A stretch of 64,000 nt of DNA. Origin: Pseudomaricurvus sp033283335. GTDB lineage: Bacteria > Pseudomonadota > Gammaproteobacteria > Pseudomonadales > Cellvibrionaceae. Positions 44,393 to 53,293 of the stretch are shown in pieces. Position 1 is the first letter of the stretch, and every line of letters starts with the position of its first letter. The stretch covers positions 62,001-126,000 of the forward strand of contig JAWMQP010000009.1 of assembly GCA_033283335.1 (NCBI GenBank), read 5' to 3'. The notes under the pieces were generated by a model. It ran no database searches and had not been told where the DNA came from. It worked only from the letters and a program-made list of their open reading frames with translations. The translations under genes and the position numbers were made by a program.

Positions 44393-44444
44393 AGCGTGTA
44401 CCACCTTATAAAACGGTCGTGATTAAAATTGGGTATTTTTTGAA

Positions 44445-44464
44445 TTTTCAGAAATTTCTGAAAA
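44445..44464. promoter_or_regulatory. Perfect 20-bp palindrome, candidate operator of the GbsR-like regulator
   Basis: The palindrome has core TTCAGAAATTTCTGAA and extends perfectly to 10+10 bases, about 50 bases upstream of the regulator start. It directly abuts the candidate -10 of that gene, so a dimer bound here would block initiation. Autoregulation is the simplest reading. Confidence 0.7.
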
Positions 44465-44491
44465 TATTAAAGATTTATTGAGGCAAGTCAA
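44464..44491 (-). promoter_or_regulatory. Candidate promoter of the GbsR-like gene and cioAB
   Basis: On the minus strand TTGACT (44486-44491) and TAATAT (44464-44469) are 16 bases apart. The palindrome at 44445-44464 starts at the -10 and covers the expected transcription start. Confidence 0.55.
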
Positions 44492-44549
44492 GATCTGGCG
44501 TGGCACAGTCCGGCAAAATGGCTTATTCAGGCAAAATGGGTCTGGAGAA

Positions 44550-44566
44550 GCCGGGCGAAGCCCGGC
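44550..44566. terminator. GC-rich hairpin downstream of the CBS-domain gene
   Basis: A GCCGGGC-GAA-GCCCGGC hairpin lies about 43 bases beyond the CBS gene stop. No clear U tract follows on the minus strand, so it may be a weak terminator or a barrier against read-through into the regulator promoter. Confidence 0.4.
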
Positions 44567-44608
44567 CAGGTTGAAGGGAGATCAAGTTAAAAGGAGTTGG
44601 GTCAGTCG

Positions 44609-45178
44609 CTACTTTCTGAGGGCGGTAAACACCGCGCCGAAGTCATTGGCCAGTGGTTGGGTGTCCAGCGGCTTGCCCAGACGTCGTACCAGCTCGTCAG
44701 CGCATATCAGGCCGCTCAGCTGCTGATGGTCATCCAGCACCACCAAAAACCGCTGGTGGTTGTGTTCAAGGGTATCCACCACATCCGCCACCCTGGCGTT
44801 TTCCAGACTGGCGTGGTGAATGGCCTGCAACTTTGAAACCGGGGTCATCAAGTCCCGCACGCTTAAATCCCGGCGTGGAATACCCATGGCCTGGGCGGTG
44901 GCCAGTACTTTGACGCTGTTGAGGTCAAGCAGGGTAATGACGCCCAGCACCTGTTGATCTTTATTGATCACCAGTTTGATTTTGGTTTGGCTGATGCTCA
45001 TCACGGTGCTGGCCTCATCCACGCTCATCCCGGATGGCAGTGGGTTGGGGGGCTGCCGGGAGAAATCCAGCACGGTTGCCGTGGCCGGGCTTTTCAGGGA
45101 CAGGGCCAGGCTGTCAGTGGTTTTTACCAGTAATGGGGCGCTCAGCGCACTGAGGGCAAAGGTCGGTCCAACTTTCAT
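44609..45178 (-). CDS. CBS-domain-pair protein
   Basis: The 189-residue protein has two CBS motifs (about 50-105 and 110-180; the second includes HNHQRFLVVLDDHQQLSGLI). CBS pairs bind adenosine nucleotides and sense energy state. There is no attached enzymatic domain. It follows the small exported-protein gene by 47 bases and may be co-transcribed; GGAG lies nine bases before the ATG. The partner protein is unknown. Confidence 0.8.
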   Translation of the reverse strand: MKVGPTFALSALSAPLLVKTTDSLALSLKSPATATVLDFSRQPPNPLPSGMSVDEASTVMSISQTKIKLVINKDQQVLGVITLLDLNSVKVLATAQAMGIPRRDLSVRDLMTPVSKLQAIHHASLENARVADVVDTLEHNHQRFLVVLDDHQQLSGLICADELVRRLGKPLDTQPLANDFGAVFTALRK

Positions 45179-45225
45179 CGTTATATCTCCGTGCCGCCGT
45201 TAACGGCGGCCAACATTCGCGGTTA

Positions 45226-45588
45226 TCAAAATACATAGGTGTTGTATTTCGCTGTTGTTGGCGCGGCTTGATGGGGCGGCGCACGGGCGGAGAAAGGGGC
45301 GTGGGGGGTAGAGCTGTCGTGGCTGTATCGAGAAAGGACAAGCTGAGGTGACGTGTGAGTCACCCGGATCAATGTCAGGCTGACGATGAGTGGCTCGTCA
45401 TCGGCGCTTTCTTCGGCCGCTGTGGGCAGCGCTTCTGTCGACAGCGGTTCACTCAGGGCAGTATCGCGACCGTCACCAAACCCCTGGCTGGCGCTGGATT
45501 GCAGGCTGCCGGCCCCCAGGCACAGCAGCGCCGGCAGACAGAGCCACAGAAGCCGGGCGGGGAACTTGGTGAAATAACGTGTCAACAT
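45226..45588 (-). CDS. Small exported protein, unknown function
   Basis: The 120-residue protein starts with a basic segment and a hydrophobic stretch (about 12-27, LLWLCLPALLCLGAG), a likely signal peptide. An acidic Ser/Glu-rich middle (about 40-65) and a Pro/Ala-rich C-terminus ending NTYVF follow. I recognise no family, and the ribosome-binding site is weak. The direction and closeness to the CBS gene support it being real. A lipoprotein reading is less likely because no lipobox is visible. Confidence 0.5.
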   Translation of the reverse strand: MLTRYFTKFPARLLWLCLPALLCLGAGSLQSSASQGFGDGRDTALSEPLSTEALPTAAEESADDEPLIVSLTLIRVTHTSPQLVLSRYSHDSSTPHAPFSARAPPHQAAPTTAKYNTYVF

Positions 45589-45671
45589 ATTCTCAGGTAT
45601 AAGAGCGCCCGGGCAGAATTACAACCCGATTATTAAATCTTTACCTATCGATTGAGGGGCGAATCCATAAA

Positions 45672-45694
45672 AAAAGCGCCCACAGGGCGCTTTT
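45672..45694 (-). terminator. Terminator of bamD (bidirectional hairpin)
   Basis: AAAAGCGCCC / GGGCGCTTTT with an ACA loop is followed on the minus strand by a further T run, about 45 bases past the bamD stop. It could also stop plus-strand transcripts. Confidence 0.8.
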
Positions 45695-45740
45695 GCAAGG
45701 TGTTGGCTTAGCCTGCGATGGCAGGTCGGTGCGATACGGG

Positions 45741-46718
45741 TTACCCCAGCAGGCCAAAGCTCAATCGGTTCAGCCATGAACGCTCTTTTTCCGGGTTTGG
45801 TTCATCAGAGTAAGGATCGCTGCTGATCGGGTCTTTGGCGTACTCTGGGTTGTAGAGCTCGCGGCTGTCAAAGCCGGGCGGGTCCTTCTTGTCGAACAGG
45901 CCAAAGGTGGCGTAGCTGACCCAGGAGCGATCGCCCAGGCGGCTGCTGTGCTGGTAGTTGAAGTTGCCGTTATCATCCAGAGCTGGGTGGTTGGGGTAGT
46001 TGGCCTGTAGGGTTTGCAGGGTGTTCTGGCCCAGCTCTTCCATCTGCAATGAGTGGTAACTCTGCACCATCACTGCCAGGGCATCCGGTACCGCAGGCGT
46101 TTGCTGGAAGTTTTCCACCACGTAGCGACCGCGGTTGGCGGCGGCGATAAAGGCACCGCGCTTGAGGTAATAGTTGGCCACATGAATTTCATAGCGGGCC
46201 AGCAGGTTGCGCAGGTAAATCATACGCTTGCGGGCGTCGGGTGCGTACTGGCTGTTGGGGAAGCGGGCCAGCAACTGGGAAAAGTGGGCGAAGGATTGGC
46301 GGGCGGCGCCAGGATCACGCATGGTCAGGTCGGTGGGCAGAAAACGCTCAAACAAACCACTGCCTTCGGTGAAGGAGGCCAGACCCTTCATATAATAGGC
46401 GTAATCCACATTGCGGTGTTGCGGGTGCAGACGAATAAAACGATCCGCGGCGGCCGATGAGGCCTCGGGTTCAAAGTTGCGGTAATAAGCGTAGATCAGC
46501 TCCAGCTGTGCCTGCTCAGCGTAGGTGCCAAACGGGAAGTTGGCTTCCAGTGCCTGCAGGTTATCGATGGCGATCTCCCACTGGCGGCTTTTCAACTGCC
46601 GTTGGGCAGCTTCGTAAAACTCTTTTTCCGTGCTGTACTGGGGACCCTGCTCTTCCTGGGAGGAACAGGCGGCCAGCAGCATCAGGCTGGCAAGTATAAC
46701 TAGGAGACGGGCTCGCAT
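45741..46718 (-). CDS. bamD: Outer membrane protein assembly factor BamD
   Basis: BamD is the essential TPR lipoprotein of the BAM complex that inserts beta-barrel proteins into the outer membrane. The 325-residue protein has a lipoprotein signal ending in LLAAC (Cys18), followed by TPR-like repeats (about 28-235; STEKEFYEAAQRQLKSRQWEIA, by position, then FPFGTYAEQAQLELIYAYYR). The C-terminal extension of about 70 residues is longer than in Escherichia coli BamD (245 residues). It is divergent from rluD, the usual arrangement. Confidence 0.95.
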   Translation of the reverse strand: MRARLLVILASLMLLAACSSQEEQGPQYSTEKEFYEAAQRQLKSRQWEIAIDNLQALEANFPFGTYAEQAQLELIYAYYRNFEPEASSAAADRFIRLHPQHRNVDYAYYMKGLASFTEGSGLFERFLPTDLTMRDPGAARQSFAHFSQLLARFPNSQYAPDARKRMIYLRNLLARYEIHVANYYLKRGAFIAAANRGRYVVENFQQTPAVPDALAVMVQSYHSLQMEELGQNTLQTLQANYPNHPALDDNGNFNYQHSSRLGDRSWVSYATFGLFDKKDPPGFDSRELYNPEYAKDPISSDPYSDEPNPEKERSWLNRLSFGLLG

Positions 46719-46994
46719 ATCTCACTCTACTCAGTCGCAGCTTCAGGTGATTATTGAATGATTATTCACCGAAGCTTGTTTAAACTACCGGGCTCAAATC
46801 CGGGAAAAGACGTATTTAACCACAGCGCGCACCCAGACCAAAGCGGCCAGAAGGCCAAAGTCGGCCTTTTTTGCCTTGGCGCGGATTTTTTTGGACCCTG
46901 TAGTGCTGGTGTAGTTCAACGCCACCCGCAACTTAACGGATTCCTGGCCAGTGCGAATCCCGACCCAGAACCAACCGATATCAGACCGTATTTT

Positions 46995-47942
46995 ATGAGT
47001 GACACCCTCGAACTCACCGCCACTGTCCCCGAAGCCATGATCGGCCAGCGGCTGGACTATGTTGCCACCGAAATGTTTTCCGGCTATTCCCGCTCCCGTA
47101 TCCAGAACTGGATCAAGTCAGGGGCGCTGACGGTCAACGGCGAGTCGGCTAAACCCAAGGACAAGTTGCTGGGCGGTGAAACCCTGGTGTTGCGCGCTGA
47201 GCAGGAAGAACAGGGCGACTGGGAGGCCGAGGACATCCCGCTGGACATCGTCTATGAGGACGACCAGATCCTGGTCATCAACAAGCCGGCGGACCTGGTG
47301 GTGCACCCGGCGGCGGGCAACCGCACTGGCACCTTGCTCAATGGCCTGTTGCACCACTGCCCCGACCTGATTCATGTGCCGCGGGCCGGCATTGTCCATC
47401 GGCTCGACAAGGACACCACCGGCCTGATGGTGGTGGCGAAAACCCTGGAGGCCCACGCCGACCTGGTGGCCCAGTTGCAGGAGCGCAGTGTCAGTCGTGA
47501 GTATGAGGCGGTGGTCATGGGAGTGATGACCGGTGGCGGTACCGTCGAAGGGGCGATTGGACGCCATCCGCGCCAGCGCCAGAAAATGGCGGTGTTGTCA
47601 TTTGGTGGCAAGGAAGCAACTACTCACTATCGGGTCTTGCACCGCTACCCCAACCACACTCACATTCGCCTGAAGCTGGAAACCGGTCGTACCCACCAGA
47701 TCCGCGTGCATATGGCCCATATCGGCTACCCCCTGGTCGGCGATGCCACTTACGCCGGGCGCATGAAGATCCCGAAACAAGCCTCGCCGGAACTGCTGTC
47801 GATGTTGCGCGGTTTTGGTCGCCAGGCGCTGCACGCCGCTCAGTTAGGCTTGATTCATCCGACCACCGATGAGTATATGGAGTGGCAGGTGGATTTGCCG
47901 GAAGACCTGCAGCAGTTGTTACTGCAACTGCAGGCAGGCTAG
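46995..47942 (+). CDS. rluD: 23S rRNA pseudouridine(1911/1915/1917) synthase
   Basis: RluD modifies helix 69 of 23S rRNA and is needed for normal ribosome assembly. The 315-residue protein has an N-terminal S4 domain (about 15-75, GQRLDYVATEMFSGYSRSRI) and the catalytic domain with AGIVHRLDKDTTGLMVV, containing the catalytic Asp, and LETGRTHQIRVH. The ATG at 46995 matches family starts; 79 codons of upstream open frame are not conserved. Confidence 0.96.
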   Translation: MSDTLELTATVPEAMIGQRLDYVATEMFSGYSRSRIQNWIKSGALTVNGESAKPKDKLLGGETLVLRAEQEEQGDWEAEDIPLDIVYEDDQILVINKPADLVVHPAAGNRTGTLLNGLLHHCPDLIHVPRAGIVHRLDKDTTGLMVVAKTLEAHADLVAQLQERSVSREYEAVVMGVMTGGGTVEGAIGRHPRQRQKMAVLSFGGKEATTHYRVLHRYPNHTHIRLKLETGRTHQIRVHMAHIGYPLVGDATYAGRMKIPKQASPELLSMLRGFGRQALHAAQLGLIHPTTDEYMEWQVDLPEDLQQLLLQLQAG

Positions 47943-47970
47943 AAAAGGCGGCTGCCCGGCGCATAGGCAA

Positions 47971-47990
47971 GAGGGCCCGAAGGGGCCCTC
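47971..47990. terminator. Hairpin between rluD and the sulfatase gene
   Basis: A perfect 8-bp stem (GAGGGCCC / GGGCCCTC) with a GAAG loop lies between two convergent genes. There is no T run on either side, so its efficiency as a terminator is uncertain. Confidence 0.45.
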
Positions 47991-48016
47991 GCCAAGGTAA
48001 GCTGACTCCATCCGGG

Positions 48017-49519
48017 TTATTGCGAGGAGGGAACCTTCTTGACCTTGTCGATCATTTCATTGACGTTGAGGGAGGCGGCTTCTTGTCGCGGCGGGAATTT
48101 CTCAAACGTTTTCACATGCTCGGTGAGAATAGCAATGGCGGGCTGCATCACCCAGCTTTTGCGCATGATCTGATGAAAGCCGGTGACACCGTCATACACC
48201 TCCAGCGGGTCCTTGCGCAGGTTGAACAGCTGCGGCATGGTGTGGAACACCATATCTTCGTAATAGCGGCCGCCGGGTTTGGTGGCAAAGTGCATTTTCC
48301 AGGGGCCGACCCGCAGCGCGGTCAGCTTATCTTCGTAATAGTAGAAAAAGTGGTTACGAGCTGACTTGTCGGTTTTGCCCGTCCAGTAATTCAGGTTGTT
48401 TTCCCCGTCGATGTAGACTTTGTGGGATTTTTTCATCGCCTCGCGCAGGTTATTCTCCCCCACCGCTGCGGCCAGCGTCGGGAATACGTCTTCGTGGGAT
48501 GAAATGCCGTTGCGCACCAGGCCGGCGGGAATGTGCCCGGGCCAACGCACCAGAAACGGCACCCGCACTCCGCCTTCCCAGGTGGTCATCTTTTCGCCGC
48601 GGAACTGGGTAGTACCAGCGTCGGGCCAGGAACTTTGTTCGGGGCCATTGTCGGTGGTGTAGATCACGATGGTGTTATCCGCAATACCCAGCTCTTCCAG
48701 CTTATCCAGTAGTTTGCCCACATGGCCGTCGTGTTCCATCAAGCCGCTGCCAAAAATGTCTTCCTCGGAGCTGATGCCAGAGGCCAGGTTGCGGTTTTCC
48801 GGTTTCAGGTGGGTGTAGACGTGCATGCGGCTGGAGGCGTGCCAGATGAAAAACGGTTTGTTGGCTTGTTTGGCGCGGGTCATAAAGTTCAGGCTGCGAT
48901 CCAGCACCTCCTCATCAAACGTTTCCATGCGCTTGCGGGTCAGGGGGCCGGTGTCTTTGATGCGGCCGTCGGCGTAGGATTCAATCACGCCGCGGGGACC
49001 GAATTTTTTGATGAACTCCGGGTTTTTTGGGTAATCGGCCTGCTCCGGTTCCTCCGAGACATTGAGGTGATAGAGGTTGCCGAAAAATTCATCGAAGCCG
49101 TGTTTGGTGGGCAGGTGTTCATCCAGGTCGCCCAGGTGATTTTTGCCGAACTGCCCGGTCATATAGCCGTGGTCTTTCAAAAACTCGGCGATGGTCGGGT
49201 CTTGGGGTTTGATCCCCAGTGGGTTGCCCGGTTGGCCGACGGTGGTCAGCCCTGTGCGAACAGGCAGTTGTCCCATGATGAAAGCCGCGCGTCCAGCGGT
49301 ACAACTGGGTTGGGCATAGTGATCGGTAAACAAGACCCCCTCTTTGGCAATGCGATCGATATTGGGGGTGGGGTAGGTCATGCCGTGGGAATAGGCGCTG
49401 AGGGAGATGGCAGCCACATCATCCACCATAATGGCGAGAATGTTGGGCTTGTCAGCAGCATGCACCGCAGCGGCCAGCAATATCAGGGTAAGGGTGCAGA
49501 AACTTGAGAAGATGCGCAT
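48017..49519 (-). CDS. Exported arylsulfatase (sulfatase family S1)
   Basis: The 500-residue protein has a signal peptide (about 1-21, ending VHAA) and a sulfatase fold: NILAIMVDD (metal Asp pair), PSCTAGRAAF with Cys73 as the predicted formylglycine, FGKNHLGD, and TTDNGPEQ (metal Asp/Asn). The signature reads C-T-A-G-R rather than C-x-P-S-R, a variant seen in part of the family. It would act on sulfated esters in the periplasm. ATG 49519 directly precedes the signal sequence. It sits opposite-strand inside the rluD-pgeF-clpB block, which suggests later insertion. A maturase (FGE) is not in the window. Confidence 0.9.
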   Translation of the reverse strand: MRIFSSFCTLTLILLAAAVHAADKPNILAIMVDDVAAISLSAYSHGMTYPTPNIDRIAKEGVLFTDHYAQPSCTAGRAAFIMGQLPVRTGLTTVGQPGNPLGIKPQDPTIAEFLKDHGYMTGQFGKNHLGDLDEHLPTKHGFDEFFGNLYHLNVSEEPEQADYPKNPEFIKKFGPRGVIESYADGRIKDTGPLTRKRMETFDEEVLDRSLNFMTRAKQANKPFFIWHASSRMHVYTHLKPENRNLASGISSEEDIFGSGLMEHDGHVGKLLDKLEELGIADNTIVIYTTDNGPEQSSWPDAGTTQFRGEKMTTWEGGVRVPFLVRWPGHIPAGLVRNGISSHEDVFPTLAAAVGENNLREAMKKSHKVYIDGENNLNYWTGKTDKSARNHFFYYYEDKLTALRVGPWKMHFATKPGGRYYEDMVFHTMPQLFNLRKDPLEVYDGVTGFHQIMRKSWVMQPAIAILTEHVKTFEKFPPRQEAASLNVNEMIDKVKKVPSSQ

Positions 49520-49648
49520 AATTCTGTCCTTAGACGTCAAAAACAGTGAATTTATGATTATAGGCACAGGGTCGATCGTGAATTGTCAGATTAAGGTTAG
49601 CCAAGACAGTGGCAGTCGCCAGAATTTCAGGGCAATAAGGAAAAGCAC

Positions 49649-50404
49649 ATGCCAGTAAAGGAAAATTCCCAAATACTCACGTCCTGGCTGACTCCGAACT
49701 GGCCGGCGCCTACCCGCGTCAGGTCATTGATTACGACCCGTGCCAACCACAATATGGCTTTGCACGTTGGCGACGACCCTGAGACCGTGCTGGCCAATCG
49801 TGAGCAGTTGGCTGGGCAGGCGGGCTGGGTATCACAGCCCCAGTGGCTGGAGCAGGTACACGGCACCAAAGTGGTTGAGGCCCGGGCCGATGATCGGGTG
49901 CGCACCGCCGATGCCTGTTATACCGCTGAGCCTGGTGTAGTTTGCACGGTCATGACAGCTGATTGTTTGCCGCTGTTAATCTGTAATCGGGCAGGCACCC
50001 GTGTGGCGGCGGTCCATGCCGGCTGGCGCAGTCTGGCCGGGGGCATTGTGCGTGACACACTGGCTGTATTTTCTGGCGCGCCGGAAGAGCTGTTGGTGTA
50101 CCTGGGGCCGGCCATCAGTCAGGCGAATTTCGAAGTGGGTATCGATGTGCTGGAAGGTTTTTATGAGGGCGCCCTCAGTGCCCGTCATTGTGAGGCGATC
50201 AGTGCCGCCTGTCGGCCAAGTTTGCAGCGGCCGATGAAGTTTCACGCCGATCTCTACCAACTGGCGCGAGCCGAGTTGAGCGAGCTGGGGGTAGAGCGAA
50301 TCTACGGCGGTCACTACTGCACTTACAGTGACGCCGAACGCTTCTACTCCTACCGCCGTGATGGCCAGACCGGGCGCATGGTGTCCGCCATTTGGTTGGC
50401 GTGA
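49649..50404 (+). CDS. pgeF: Peptidoglycan editing factor / purine nucleoside phosphorylase, YfiH-LACC1 family
   Basis: The 251-residue protein belongs to the YfiH/PgeF family, shown in Escherichia coli to remove wrongly added L-Ser from peptidoglycan precursors and called polyphenol oxidase in older work. Conserved metal motifs are QVHGTKV, ADCLPLLI and AAVHAGWRSLAGG. It normally follows rluD directly; here the sulfatase gene separates the two. AAGGA lies eight bases upstream of the ATG. Confidence 0.93.
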   Translation: MPVKENSQILTSWLTPNWPAPTRVRSLITTRANHNMALHVGDDPETVLANREQLAGQAGWVSQPQWLEQVHGTKVVEARADDRVRTADACYTAEPGVVCTVMTADCLPLLICNRAGTRVAAVHAGWRSLAGGIVRDTLAVFSGAPEELLVYLGPAISQANFEVGIDVLEGFYEGALSARHCEAISAACRPSLQRPMKFHADLYQLARAELSELGVERIYGGHYCTYSDAERFYSYRRDGQTGRMVSAIWLA

Positions 50405-50484
50405 GCCTCTTCTGTAGTGCATCTATTGCAGTGCAGCTAAACGGCTATAGTGGCAAAAATGTCATATTTTTTTGTTGTTGATGC

Positions 50485-50513
50485 CTTGATTTCACTGAAG
50501 CCCGCCCCAATTT
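50485..50513 (+). promoter_or_regulatory. Heat-shock (sigma-32) promoter of clpB
   Basis: CTTGAT (50485-50490), a 14-base spacer and CCCCAATTT (50505-50513) fit the RpoH consensus CTTGAA-N13-15-CCCCATNT closely. The leader to the clpB ATG is about 110 bases. Confidence 0.8.
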
Positions 50514-50632
50514 CCCCTTTCAAGTGGCCGAAATGGCACGTTGCATTCAAAGCCGTGCCCATTGGCTAGAGTAGTTATTCTTAGGACTTAGTTAACTCGA
50601 CAACGAATTTCAGCTGATCACTGGGGAACAAC

Positions 50633-53293
50633 ATGCGTATTGATCGTTTAACCAACCAATTACAGGTGGCCTTGTCGGACGCCCAATCGCTGGCTGTGGG
50701 CCGTGACCATTCCCAGCTGGAGCCGGTGCATGTGCTGCTGGCGATGCTCGATCACCAGGGCGGAGCGGTATTGCCACTGTTGAAACAGGCCGGCTTTGAC
50801 ATCACCGGTCTGCGCAATGGCCTGGCCAAGGCACTGGACAGTCTGCCGCGGGTGCAAAGCCCCACTGGCGATGTGCATATGTCCCAGGAGCTCAGTCGGC
50901 TGTTGAACCTGGCAGACAAAAAGGCCCAGGAGAACGGTGACGCTTACATTTCCAGCGAGTGTGTATTGCAGGCAGCGATGAAAGACAGCGGCAGTGGCCT
51001 GGGCAAGCTGCTGGCCCAATATGGCGATGGCAAAAAACTCGACGAGGCCATCACCAAGGTACGCGGTGGCGAATCGGTGAACAACCCTGACGCCGAAGGC
51101 AATCGCCAGGCGCTGGACAAGTTCACCATCGATCTGACCGCACGTGCCGAGGCCGGCAAGCTGGATCCGGTGATCGGTCGCGACGATGAAATTCGCCGCA
51201 CCATCCAGGTGTTGCAGCGCCGCACCAAAAACAACCCCGTGTTGATCGGTGAACCCGGTGTCGGTAAAACCGCGATTGTGGAAGGCCTGGCCCAGCGCAT
51301 TGTAAATGGCGAAGTACCTGAAGGTCTGAAAAACAAACGCCTGCTGTCGCTGGATCTGGGTTCCCTGTTGGCCGGCGCCAAATTCCGCGGTGAATTCGAG
51401 GAGCGGCTCAAGTCCGTGCTCAATGAATTGGCCAAGCAGGAAGGTCGCATCATTCTGTTTGTTGATGAACTGCACACCATGGTGGGCGCCGGTAAAGCCG
51501 AAGGCGCCATGGACGCGGGTAATATGTTGAAACCGGCGCTGGCCCGCGGTGAACTGCATTGCGTTGGCGCCACTACTCTTGACGAGTACCGCCAGTACAT
51601 TGAGAAAGACGCGGCGCTGGAAAGACGCTTCCAAAAAGTGCTGGTGGATGAACCATCCGAGGAAGACACCATCGCCATTCTGCGCGGTCTGAAAGAGCGC
51701 TATGAGGTGCACCACGGTGTCGATATCACTGACTCGGCCATCATTGCCGCGGCTAAGTTGTCACAGCGTTACATCACCGATCGCCAGTTGCCGGACAAGG
51801 CCATCGACCTGATCGATGAGGCGGCCAGTCGCATCCGCATGGAAATCGATTCCAAACCGGAAGAGCTGGATCGACTGGAACGGCGCCTGATTCAATTGAA
51901 AATTGAACGCGAGGCAGTGAAGAAAGACGATACCGAAGCGGCTAAAAAACAACTTGAGCTGCTCGACAACGAGATCGAGAAAAACGAGCGCGAATTCGCC
52001 GACCTGGAAGAAGTCTGGCGCGCAGAAAAAGCCGCGCTGCACGGCTCCACCGAGATCAAGGCCAATCTGGAGCAGGCGCGCCTGGATCTGGATGCCGCCC
52101 ACCGCGCCGGTGACCTGGGGCGCATGTCGGAGCTGCAGTACGGCATCATCCCTGAGCTGGAAAAGCAATTGGATATGGCCAGCCACGCGGAAATGATCGA
52201 CATGAAATTGTTACGCAATAACGTCACCGAGGAAGAGATCGCCGAGGTGGTTTCAAAGTGGACTGGCATTCCGGTGAGCAAAATGCTGGAGGGCGAGCGG
52301 GAAAAGCTGCTGCGCATGGAAGAGGCCTTGCACCATCGTGTCATTGGTCAGGACGAAGCGGTGGTGGCGGTGGCCAATGCGGTGCGTCGTTCCCGCGCGG
52401 GTTTGTCCGACCCCAACCGGCCCAATGGTTCGTTTCTGTTCCTGGGTCCTACCGGGGTGGGTAAAACCGAACTGTGCAAATCGCTGGCCGAGTTTTTGTT
52501 CGACAGCCAGGACGCCATGGTGCGCATCGACATGTCCGAGTTTATGGAGAAACACTCCGTCGCTCGTTTGATCGGTGCCCCTCCGGGTTACGTCGGTTAT
52601 GAAGAGGGCGGTTACCTGACCGAAGCGGTGCGGCGCAAGCCATACTCGGTGTTGTTGCTCGACGAAGTGGAAAAGGCGCACCCGGATGTATTCAACATTT
52701 TGTTGCAAGTGCTGGAAGATGGTCGCCTGACCGATGGCCAGGGTCGTACCGTCGATTTCCGCAATACGGTGGTGGTGATGACGTCAAACCTGGGCTCCGA
52801 CGCGATTCAGGAAATCGCTCGCAACCGCGCGTTTGATACCATCGATTTCAACAAAACCGACAGCGACAGCAGTGGCGAAGGTATTGGAAATGAAAACCGC
52901 TACGAGGCCATGAAGGCGGCGGTGATGGAAGTGGTCGGTGGTCATTTCCGCCCCGAGTTCATCAACCGTATCGACGAGGTGGTGGTGTTCCATCCGCTGG
53001 GCAAGGAGCAGATTCGCGGCATTGCCAGTATTCAACTGGATCTGTTGCGCCAGCGTCTGGCCGAGCGCGAGCTGTCTATGGAGATCAGTGATGAGGCGAT
53101 GGACAAACTGGCGGCGGTGGGTTTCGATCCAGTGTACGGCGCCCGTCCGCTCAAACGAGCGATTCAGCAGTACATTGAGAACCCGCTGTCGCAGGATATC
53201 CTGTCCGGCAAGTTCATGCCTGGGGATGTGATCTACGCGCAGGTGGAGGGTGATAAGATTGTGATGAACAATAAGCCTCCGTTGAATGCGTAG
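50633..53293 (+). CDS. clpB: ATP-dependent disaggregase ClpB
   Basis: ClpB is the Hsp104-type hexameric AAA+ disaggregase working with DnaK. The 886-residue protein has the Clp N domain (about 1-145), AAA-1 with GEPGVGKTAIVEGL and DELHTMVGAGKAEGAMDAGNM (by position), the coiled-coil M domain (about 405-525) and AAA-2 with GPTGVGKTELCKSLAEF and DEVEKAHPDVFNILLQ. At about 725-760 the loop is longer than in Escherichia coli ClpB (TIDFNKTDSDSSGEGIGN). It is preceded by a sigma-32 promoter. A second in-frame start for a short ClpB form was not examined in detail. Confidence 0.98.
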   Translation: MRIDRLTNQLQVALSDAQSLAVGRDHSQLEPVHVLLAMLDHQGGAVLPLLKQAGFDITGLRNGLAKALDSLPRVQSPTGDVHMSQELSRLLNLADKKAQENGDAYISSECVLQAAMKDSGSGLGKLLAQYGDGKKLDEAITKVRGGESVNNPDAEGNRQALDKFTIDLTARAEAGKLDPVIGRDDEIRRTIQVLQRRTKNNPVLIGEPGVGKTAIVEGLAQRIVNGEVPEGLKNKRLLSLDLGSLLAGAKFRGEFEERLKSVLNELAKQEGRIILFVDELHTMVGAGKAEGAMDAGNMLKPALARGELHCVGATTLDEYRQYIEKDAALERRFQKVLVDEPSEEDTIAILRGLKERYEVHHGVDITDSAIIAAAKLSQRYITDRQLPDKAIDLIDEAASRIRMEIDSKPEELDRLERRLIQLKIEREAVKKDDTEAAKKQLELLDNEIEKNEREFADLEEVWRAEKAALHGSTEIKANLEQARLDLDAAHRAGDLGRMSELQYGIIPELEKQLDMASHAEMIDMKLLRNNVTEEEIAEVVSKWTGIPVSKMLEGEREKLLRMEEALHHRVIGQDEAVVAVANAVRRSRAGLSDPNRPNGSFLFLGPTGVGKTELCKSLAEFLFDSQDAMVRIDMSEFMEKHSVARLIGAPPGYVGYEEGGYLTEAVRRKPYSVLLLDEVEKAHPDVFNILLQVLEDGRLTDGQGRTVDFRNTVVVMTSNLGSDAIQEIARNRAFDTIDFNKTDSDSSGEGIGNENRYEAMKAAVMEVVGGHFRPEFINRIDEVVVFHPLGKEQIRGIASIQLDLLRQRLAERELSMEISDEAMDKLAAVGFDPVYGARPLKRAIQQYIENPLSQDILSGKFMPGDVIYAQVEGDKIVMNNKPPLNA

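Noticed and set aside
44507..44523. TGGCAC...GGCA as a sigma-54 promoter
   Set aside because: The GG-to-GC spacing is one base short and the -12 TTGC is not matched.
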